38,797 bases of DNA, taken from assembly GCF_001039355.2 (NCBI RefSeq), contig NW_019775614.1:179563-218359 (forward strand), in the 5' to 3' direction. The notes under the pieces are model-generated. The model did not search any database. It was not told the DNA's origin and worked only from the letters and a program-made list of their open reading frames with translations. This document shows positions 35,801 through 38,797 of the stretch, piece by piece (positions within the stretch are counted from its first letter, which is position 1; each line of letters opens with the position of its first letter). This DNA is from Lingula anatina. Taxonomy: Eukaryota > Brachiopoda > Lingulata > Lingulida > Lingulidae. Both the position numbers and the translations under genes were made by a program.

Positions 35801-38549
35801 CACTTCAGAGGTATAATGGTGCAGAATCTAAGAGAACCACTGATGAGCCCCTTGCCAAAAGAAATTGGTTAATCATCGAGAAATGGGGCAGCAGTTGGAC
35901 CAATAGAAGAGCAGAGAATGTCTCAGAGTATCAGCTGGAACATTGTAAATCATTTAAAGATTGTTCGTACACAAGCATAGCCCAGAACAGCACTGGAGAC
36001 ATCTTTGCCCTGGATTCTGCACATGATCTGGTAGAAACATATACAACAAAGGGGAAATTTCTGAAGCATTTTGACGTCCAGATGGAATACTTGAAACCCC
36101 ATAAATTGGCTGTAGTGAAAGACACCAGTCTGCTTGTATCATACCCTTCAGATTCCCCATATCAAAGTCAAGTTATTGAATTTTCTCTTACTAGTACTCA
36201 ATCTGATTCCCCAAAAAATACTTTCCCTGAACATGTTCTAGTTGCCTCAAGTGGAGATTTTGCATGTCTTTTAGGGATTAATGAAAAGATGGTGTACGAT
36301 TTTAACAAAATAAAAAAACAAAAATATTTCAATGTGAAATATCTAACCCATAAGTATAGTGGTGAATTGCATGTCCCTAGTGACAAGTACACATGGATGC
36401 AAGGTAAAGCACCATCAGATATGGCAGTTGACAAGGAGAAGAATGTGTTCCTACTTTTTCCTGGCAATCACCGTTTATTGGGGTTAAACAGCAAAGGGGA
36501 AGAGAAATTCATCTATGGAACAGAAAACATTCCAGGCACTGGTGTTGGTCAGTTAACACATCCATCTTGTGTCTGTACTGACAACAATGGTGATATCTAC
36601 ATTGGAGACACAGGGAGGATTGTGAAGATCAAATCTGATGGCACATTTATTTATCACATCACAGGTGTGTGTCAACCAGTGAGTGGCTATGTATTCCTGG
36701 TGGATCATCAGGGACAAATTGTAACAGTTGAAGATGGTNTGATATACTATCACACCACCTTCAATAACTACATACCTTACTCTTGTTCCTGTATTAGAAT
36801 ATGGTATTTTACAGTACACTGCTCTGCTTGGTCAAACACTGCATTAATGGTAGAGCATAACAGGGAGACTCTTGCCACAAGAATACAATTATTATTTAAC
36901 TGAGCAAACTGCTCTATTTATATATCTATTTAAAAATAATAAAGTATGTTAATATAAGTACATTGAAGTCAAAGTTTCAGCCCGATACATAATTTGGTAA
37001 CTAGGAAATATAGAGACAGGTCAAATGATCAAATTTAAAAATGAGGAAAAATATTTACCTTATCACTAAGGACCATGAGCTGCTGTCGTGTTAGTTTTCC
37101 TTGTAGTTTTACCAAAAGTTCCTTCAACTTCTTGGGTTCATATGTTATCAACACCTGGCGCTCCAGGCTGGACGTATCTGGAATAATTTAAACAAAAATT
37201 ACATCTTTATAAAAATGTAACAGATTGGAAAATTTGTGTGATATTTTATCAATATTCTCTTATAATATTTGGTATTAGCAATCAAACAAAAAATAATATC
37301 AAATACAAATAGAAATGCAAATAAATTATTTGAATTACATATCTCAGTAATTGCTAATATTTTCATTTATCAATTTCTTTATGTAGATAATTATTCATTT
37401 ATTTATTTATCAATATTTTCTGGGTAGAGGTAGCCATCCAACTACAGTCCTTTTCAATTCAAGAAAAAAATCTTAACATAAAAACTACAAGTAAGAATAA
37501 CCATTTAGCTCTGTGTGAGGAGCTGGTCCAAGTTTCATGAAGTCTTGATCTTCATGCTGATAGGACTGCAGCTCTTCTACTTCTCTCTGGTCAAACTGCT
37601 GTCTCAGATCAGACTTCAACAGACCAGATGTGAAGTTTGTAGAGGCAGGCAGGCTCTGGCACAGGTGACTGCAAATAAAAGGGGTCCCAATTTTGTACTA
37701 TATCAACATATAGTGGAGATTTGGGATTTTGCTAAAGGGAGGGAGTTAGATACAAGGAGCACAACAATTTAGCCTTGCTTCACTGGGCAAATATTAATCA
37801 AAATAGTACAAAAAAAAAGAATTGTGCTATTATATGGAGGGCACAGGAATGGGAACATTATTTGCCTTGCTGGTTATGCTGTTTTTTGGGGGAAGGAAAA
37901 GGGATACATCTAACAATAATTACCTAATGATGGATCCCATGGCTATACAATATATAAGAGCATGGAAGGCCCTGATATTTTTATTTGATGCTGTTCATTT
38001 ATGTCTACTCGGTTTCCAAATATTTCATTACCTCTTTCACCGCATCTAATTTTTTTTTAATGCTAACAAAACTATGACACACTTTAGAGACATATTGTCT
38101 ATTTAATTATAGTGAGATTATACCTAAGAAAACACTTGAGATTAGTTTTCTTGGGAAATGAACACTTCTTGATAACTTCTGAAGACATCTGAAATATATA
38201 AAACAATGACAGTTATGTGCTTAAGAAAATAAAATAAATATTTCTAAGTTAAACAAAATTTTTTACATCCATAATATCATATAATTCAACCCAAATGTCA
38301 GTTGTAGATTATCATGATTGTCTGGCATATGGAAACAAAGAGAGAAAATAACTGTGCCTTGTAAAATTGTCTTTACTTATTTAACTCGAAGCAACAGAAA
38401 ACCACATGTTAAAATGTCCTCATAAAATAATAAACTTGCCTCTAAAATCAACTGCAAATTACTTTCACTTTCTCCCTCCAACATATCCAGATAGGGCGAG
38501 AGGATGGCCTTGCCCTCCAGAACCTGTCTGATGATATTACATGTACACA
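21473..38549 (-). CDS. INTS8: INTS8, Integrator complex subunit 8 (C-terminal ~595 residues; 5' end outside window)
   Basis: INTS8 belongs to the nuclear Integrator complex on RNA polymerase II, which cleaves snRNA and nascent transcripts; in known animals INTS8 helps attach the PP2A phosphatase. Sixteen exons (w1-w16) can be chained on the minus strand: 38440-38549, 38124-38188, 37502-37668, 37059-37177, 30698-30808, 30054-30261, 29597-29706, 29132-29212, 28628-28750, 28078-28137, 27665-27726, 27093-27211, 26611-26765, 22429-22567, 21975-22018, 21473-21589. All phases fit and sum to 595 codons plus stop. Similarity to recalled human INTS8 is clear in AIGQLELNSSN (human AIGQTELNASN), CQDAMDAYYDCIWDVTILE and KELPNMKESRK. 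The N-terminal part lies beyond the right edge. Two doubts remain: the w4-w5 intron would contain the whole of unit 3, and w8 carries a damaged donor. No alignment was run. Confidence 0.75.
21975..22018 (-). CDS. INTS8: INTS8 exon w15, unit 2
   Basis: 44 bases between GTGCTAG and GTAAGT, reading NLHAKKGELEKKQRA once joined to w14; human YLHHKRGETDKRQIA. Confidence 0.8.
22429..22567 (-). CDS. INTS8: INTS8 exon w14, unit 2
   Basis: 139 bases, reading AAVLCQVLEEVDYVTAFRSF then QDAMDAYYDCIWDVTILEFL; human AILCQFLREIDYKTAFKSL. This copy has V where the others have F in CQFLEE. The donor is A|GTATCC. Confidence 0.85.
22976..22981 (+). promoter_or_regulatory. TATA-like motif upstream of TRIM copy C
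   Basis: GATATAAATAG. The TATA core and the surrounding CACATAGA are kept although this upstream region is more diverged from the other copies than they are from each other, which gives the strongest hint of function. Confidence 0.35.
23302..23403 (+). repeat. Degenerate 21-bp repeats upstream of TRIM copy C
   Basis: Same motif in a slightly shorter array; unit order differs from copies A and B. Confidence 0.75.
23442..25274 (+). CDS. TRIM-NHL-type RING E3 ubiquitin ligase, copy C (full length, 610 aa)
   Basis: Intronless, starting MATGGGEEDISGSF in context AAGATGG. The RING and B-box zinc ligands fall at the same residue numbers as in copy B. The coiled coil starts with EELTAIVSQFSQSV, a version shared with the RING-less copy rather than with B or D (EFTTIVLQF, EFTTTVLLF). 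The propeller middle is the second type, also found at 34891: VSYPPDSPYQSQVIEFSL instead of VAYSAASSNESWVVEFSL. The last ~90 codons match all other copies. It lies in the 4.0 kb w13-w14 intron of INTS8 unit 2, opposite strand, which is the cleanest example of the nested arrangement. The flanking intron contains a CCTCCGCC-type MITE downstream. Confidence 0.9.
   Translation: MATGGGEEDISGSFVTCHICLEEYKDPRVLPCHHTFCLRCLQLHVTSNGSHNDTFSCPVCRRKTLTPKGGLQQLPHNLFMAEVQSTKADVKSCDLCGGDSSTYHCQECHQYICDCCKSFHDDLNECHTLEVVKEGPIQYMAIEDQGNSTPFSEELTAIVSQFSQSVLKLKEELKTCEEEKIKYMFNRREIHQRIKQQAHQIKVLTDARCEELIKETDDLLKEKLKELAKYTNTVNRQHKLTEEMYSEAINIQQSRNIQSNQVELLKKQYAEMQLSNANPRLRDPLKVLYHESTPKEEDIRTLMGTLQKYNGAESERTTDEPLAKRNWLIIEKWGSSWTNRRAQKVSEYQLEHCKSFKDCSYTSIAQSITGDIFALDSAHNQVETYTTKGKFLKHFDLQMKNLKPHKLAVVKDTSLLVSYPPDSPYQSQVIEFSLTSTQSDSPQNTFPEHVLVASSGDFACVLGQKYFKVKYLTHEYSGEFHVPIYKYTWMQGKAPSDMAVDKEKNVFLLFPGNHCLLGVNSEGEKKFIYGKADIPGTGIGQLTHPSCVCTDNNGDIYIGDTGRIVKIKSDGTFIYHITGVWQPMSGYVFLVDHQGHIVTVEDGKVIKYIY
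25976..26186. mobile_element. MITE with CCTCCGCCAAGG inverted ends
   Basis: Left end ACCTCCGCCAAGG and right end CCTTGGCGGAGGT form a perfect inverted pair about 185 bp apart. It begins with the widely dispersed CCTCCGCCAAGG...TTATGTTTTCACCC motif of marine animal genomes (recalled, not searched). The 3' flanks of copies B and B' lack it. Any target duplication is very short. Confidence 0.65.
26611..26765 (-). CDS. INTS8: INTS8 exon w13, unit 2
   Basis: 155 bases between TTCCCAG and GTAGGG, reading AHAQYSGAMHCYMEAALVAS and ending SCNYLQCYTQ; human NQYSAALHYYLQAGAVCSD and CHTQ. The following 4.0 kb intron holds the TRIM gene at 23442 in the opposite orientation. Confidence 0.85.
27093..27211 (-). 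CDS. INTS8: INTS8 exon w12, unit 2
   Basis: 119 bases from TTGTAG, reading VSDAVTTLMQHAVFVNPTQP then SWLKTQADLHFG; human LSINPNNHSWLIIQADIYFA. A second acceptor AG lies six bases downstream (CTCAAG), in frame. Confidence 0.8.
27665..27726 (-). CDS. INTS8: INTS8 exon w11, unit 2
   Basis: 62 bases between TTCCAG and GTAAGTG, reading NDLTSEISSDYVTMWPTALG; human NDITAEHISIWPSSI. Unit 1 has VIMW where this has VTMW. Confidence 0.8.
28078..28137 (-). CDS. INTS8: INTS8 exon w10, unit 2
   Basis: 60 bases between TTTCAG and GTAAGG, reading DPVVLSALVSCVTKLYNLLK; human EPLVLTIILSLFVKLHNV. Same protein sequence as unit 1. Confidence 0.8.
28628..28750 (-). CDS. INTS8: INTS8 exon w9, unit 2
   Basis: 123 bases (41 codons) between TTGCAG and GTATTG. 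Reads IFTTTEQQKRSSS, then SMKRESNLGLISRAHFVQFI, matching human IKQRESTLGIMYRSELLSFI. Confidence 0.8.
29132..29212 (-). CDS. INTS8: INTS8 exon w8, unit 2 (altered donor)
   Basis: Reads FGRLLSLLCKELPNMKESRK, close to human KLGQLLAATCKELPGPKESR. Relative to unit 1 there are four extra bases at the 3' end. The obvious GT donor (exon end 29128) gives 85 bases and shifts the frame. A GC donor four bases earlier restores 81 bases, and that end is the one given. Confidence 0.65.
29490..29618. repeat. 43-bp tandem repeat x3 spanning INTS8 w7 donor, unit 2
   Basis: Units 29490-29532, 29533-29575 and 29576-29618, the same array as in unit 1 with few substitutions. Confidence 0.9.
29597..29706 (-). CDS. 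INTS8: INTS8 exon w7, unit 2
   Basis: 110 bases from TTTCAG, reading MSPSSDIVGHCVAFLLNI (human IAEECVAFMLN). The 3' end and donor GAG|GTGGGT are tandemly triplicated (array 29490-29618). The innermost donor is used here because it keeps phase 0 with w8. Confidence 0.75.
30054..30261 (-). CDS. INTS8: INTS8 exon w6, unit 2
   Basis: 208 bases between TTCAG and CCG|GTAATT, reading MFQSAHDLLLASDASVKDLS and on to LRLDSG. It matches the human region FSHAKQLFAACLELVTEFSP in position and helical character. Differs from the unit 1 copy by R for C in LIRWEIL and L for F in TSLRL. Confidence 0.75.
30499..30710. repeat. Direct repeat flanking an N and a perfect hairpin
   Basis: TCGCTCAAACTTCAGAATCT occurs near 30506 and again near 30665, each followed by the w5 donor and exon edge CCTTCATCTGAGT. 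Between them are the N at 30553, a CGACGGCGACGAC stretch and the hairpin 30631-30660 with arms TATGTACAGACAC. Confidence 0.75.
30698..30808 (-). CDS. INTS8: INTS8 exon w5 (WKVSRDIQRGFDSL...)
   Basis: 111 bases (37 codons) between CCCCAG and GTGAGG. YGYICLVKAKQCTQMK matches human LVYILMAKGLHCSTVK. This is the only copy of w5 in the window. Its donor region is partly duplicated at 30499-30551, on the other side of the N at 30553. Confidence 0.75.
31491..31508. repeat. Small hairpin CTAGCCC/GGGCTAG
   Basis: 7-bp arms with loop TTTC, followed by further CTAGCCC copies near 31525 and 31545. This stretch (about 31460-31860) is absent from the unit 1 equivalent and looks like a fragment of a dispersed repeat. 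Confidence 0.5.
31922..32042. repeat. Interrupted (CT)n / (CA)n microsatellite, unit 3
   Basis: Same position relative to w16 as in unit 1 but more degenerate (ACACTCACAAACACACACATACAC). Confidence 0.85.
32043..32159 (-). CDS. INTS8: INTS8 terminal exon w16, unit 3
   Basis: 117 bases, SEDILVQAKQ version, ending LAKHYL and TGA. Followed by an interrupted (CA)n(CT)n tract and about 1 kb of 3' flank shared with unit 1. Confidence 0.85.
   Translation of the reverse strand: MHAIGQLELNSSNSEDILVQAKQKRMQKFLRTLAKHYL
32414..32457 (-). CDS. INTS8: INTS8 exon w15, unit 3
   Basis: 44 bases, same peptide as units 1 and 2; one silent change (CTA for CTT in the Leu codon). Confidence 0.8.
32785..32829. 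repeat. (AAAT)n, unit 3
   Basis: About 11 units. The flanks for roughly 400 bp are almost identical to 5798-6240. Confidence 0.85.
32950..33088 (-). CDS. INTS8: INTS8 exon w14, unit 3
   Basis: 139 bases with the usual AAVLCQFLEEVDY. It starts in phase 0, as does w5, so a w4-to-w14 splice (37059 to 33088) would keep frame while dropping w5-w13. Confidence 0.8.
33382..34256. mobile_element. Foldback-type transposon with long inverted ends, 875 bp, unit 3 only
   Basis: 8-bp target duplication AAAGTTAT at 33374-33381 and 34257-34264; copies at 4507 and 6612 have the empty site. The ends are long inverted repeats rich in GGACAATTCCCCCC and GGACTATTC modules, continuing into TATACAAATATAAAGTA on both sides. 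No coding capacity. Confidence 0.75.
33853..33871. repeat. Poly-G run inside foldback element
   Basis: 19 consecutive G. Another 14-G run is at 31744-31757. Both are likely length-error sites. Confidence 0.9.
34330..34335 (+). promoter_or_regulatory. TATA-like motif upstream of TRIM copy D
   Basis: GATATAAAAG, 66 bp after the right end of the foldback element, so that insertion left the core block intact. Confidence 0.3.
34733..34846 (+). repeat. Degenerate 21-bp repeats upstream of TRIM copy D
   Basis: Same array, ending about 45 bases before the ATG at 34891. Confidence 0.75.
34891..36738 (+). CDS. TRIM-NHL-type RING E3 ubiquitin ligase, copy D (nearly complete, cut at N)
   Basis: 616 codons from ATG to the N at 36739. 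RING, B-box and coiled coil are as in copy B, with a type-2 propeller as in copy C. A 14-residue insertion, INEKMVYDFNKIKK, sits between FACLLG and QKYFNVKYL in the middle of the propeller and is absent from copy C. The final eight codons (KVIKYIY and stop) are missing: after VEDG the sequence jumps to INTS8 intron sequence also seen at 30846. The open frame past the N is therefore artefactual. The gene lies antisense next to w14 of unit 3. An 875-bp foldback transposon has entered its upstream region about 635 bp before the ATG. Confidence 0.85.
36740..37058. other. INTS8 intron upstream of w5 (displaced copy)
   Basis: 36740-36835 matches 30846-30945 (TGATATACTATCACACCACC), i.e. the intron before w5. 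To the right it continues into unique sequence up to w4. This fits an intron whose left part is placed at 30.8 kb. Confidence 0.7.
37059..37177 (-). CDS. INTS8: INTS8 exon w4 (SSLERQVLITYEP...)
   Basis: 119 bases between TTCCAG and GTAAAT. SSLERQVLITYEPKKLKELL corresponds to human GQLEHQLILSVDPWRIRQIL. It ends in phase 0 at SDK, matching human SNK just before the W that opens w5. Confidence 0.75.
37502..37668 (-). CDS. INTS8: INTS8 exon w3
   Basis: 167 bases between TTTGCAG and a weaker donor G|GTTATT. Reads HLCQSLPASTNFTSGLLK and on through QREVEELQSY. It is poorly conserved, but the phases join w2 and w4 exactly. Confidence 0.55.
37669..38123. other. INTS8 intron w2-w3
   Basis: Contains a short plus-strand open frame (37822-38049, MCYYMEGTGMGTLFALLVML) with no recognisable family. 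Possibly a transposon remnant; nothing firm. Confidence 0.4.
38124..38188 (-). CDS. INTS8: INTS8 exon w2
   Basis: 65 bases between TTTCAG and GTATAA, reading MSSEVIKKCSFPKKTNL then KCFL plus two bases. Similarity to human is weak (the stretch after FLLEV), so the call rests on position, splice sites and phase. Confidence 0.55.
38440..38549 (-). CDS. INTS8: INTS8 exon w1 (VCTCNIIRQVLEG...)
   Basis: Reads VCTCNIIRQVLEG, matching human VCACNTVRDILEG. The acceptor is TTCCAAG. The donor is GAG|GCAAGT, a GC-type donor with otherwise perfect consensus. It starts with two bases of a split codon and ends in phase 0. Confidence 0.75.
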
Positions 38550-38797
38550 CTTGGAACAGAAGTGGCAAGTTACTGAAATAACAATGATAATAACAGCAAA
38601 AACAACAACAACAAAACAATAACAATAATGGATTATTCCATTTAGTCCAGATACAGAGGGTTGTATTTCTACTGAGCATAAGACTAGTTTCTAAACTGTT
38701 GTGATAATTTTCTTATTCACACTGATTGATTAATTGATTAATTAATTGATTAGTGTGACTAAGTGCACCAATTATCACTCCTAGGTATCATCAATCA

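Noticed and set aside
36739-36903. Extension of TRIM copy D to 670 codons past the N
   Set aside because: The added residues come from INTS8 intron sequence and do not resemble the conserved VIKYIY end.
37822-38049. 75-codon hydrophobic open frame in the w2-w3 intron
   Set aside because: No family recognised, no start context or repeat support; mentioned only as intron content.
1-38797. tRNA or rRNA genes
   Set aside because: No cloverleaf with A and B box spacing and no rRNA-like stretch was noticed by eye on either strand; a covariance-model scan was not possible.

Overview
The window looks like nuclear DNA of an invertebrate animal. It is AT-rich with long AT-rich introns, GT-AG splice sites, (CA)n/(CT)n/(AAAT)n microsatellites and several short DNA transposons. 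RING/B-box/coiled-coil/NHL genes are expanded. Such TRIM-NHL expansions are well known in lophotrochozoans (molluscs, brachiopods), but the species cannot be named from the sequence.

Two gene families are interleaved. On the minus strand are exons of INTS8 (Integrator complex subunit 8), recognised from recall of the human protein. On the plus strand are intronless TRIM-NHL-type E3 ligase genes. Each complete one sits in the same INTS8 intron, between the exon ending CYTQ and the exon starting AAVLCQ. I number the INTS8 exons seen here w1-w16 in transcript order. One chain with compatible phases runs w1-w4 (38549-37059), then w5-w16 (30808-21473). It gives 595 residues plus stop, close to what the last ~60% of the ~995-residue human protein should need.

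The 3' half of INTS8, with its resident TRIM gene, is repeated. Unit 0 (1-2066) holds a TRIM 3' fragment, w13 and a broken w12. Unit 1 (about 2067-21459) holds w16, w15, two copies of w14, a truncated TRIM (5136), a full TRIM (7241), a RING-less frameshifted TRIM (12425) and w13 to w6. Unit 2 (21461 to about 30945) holds w16 to w14, a full TRIM (23442) and w13 to w5. Unit 3 (about 30945-36738) holds w16 to w14 and an almost complete TRIM (34891). Unique upstream exons w4 to w1 follow to the right end.

Four single N bases (5409, 21460, 30553, 36739) lie at abrupt homology switches, so part of the layout may be collapsed, chimeric or haplotypic assembly. Two other junctions (about 2066 and 30945) have no N and are better candidates for real duplication breakpoints. 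Copy-specific transposon insertions at about 4128, 14279, 16748, 25976 and 33382 help tell the copies apart.

The TRIM copies are not simple duplicates. The RING to coiled-coil part and the NHL part have different nearest relatives, the middle of the propeller comes in two versions, and roughly the last 90 codons are nearly identical in all. This pattern suggests repeated gene conversion in a locally amplified, possibly immune-type ligase family riding inside a housekeeping gene.
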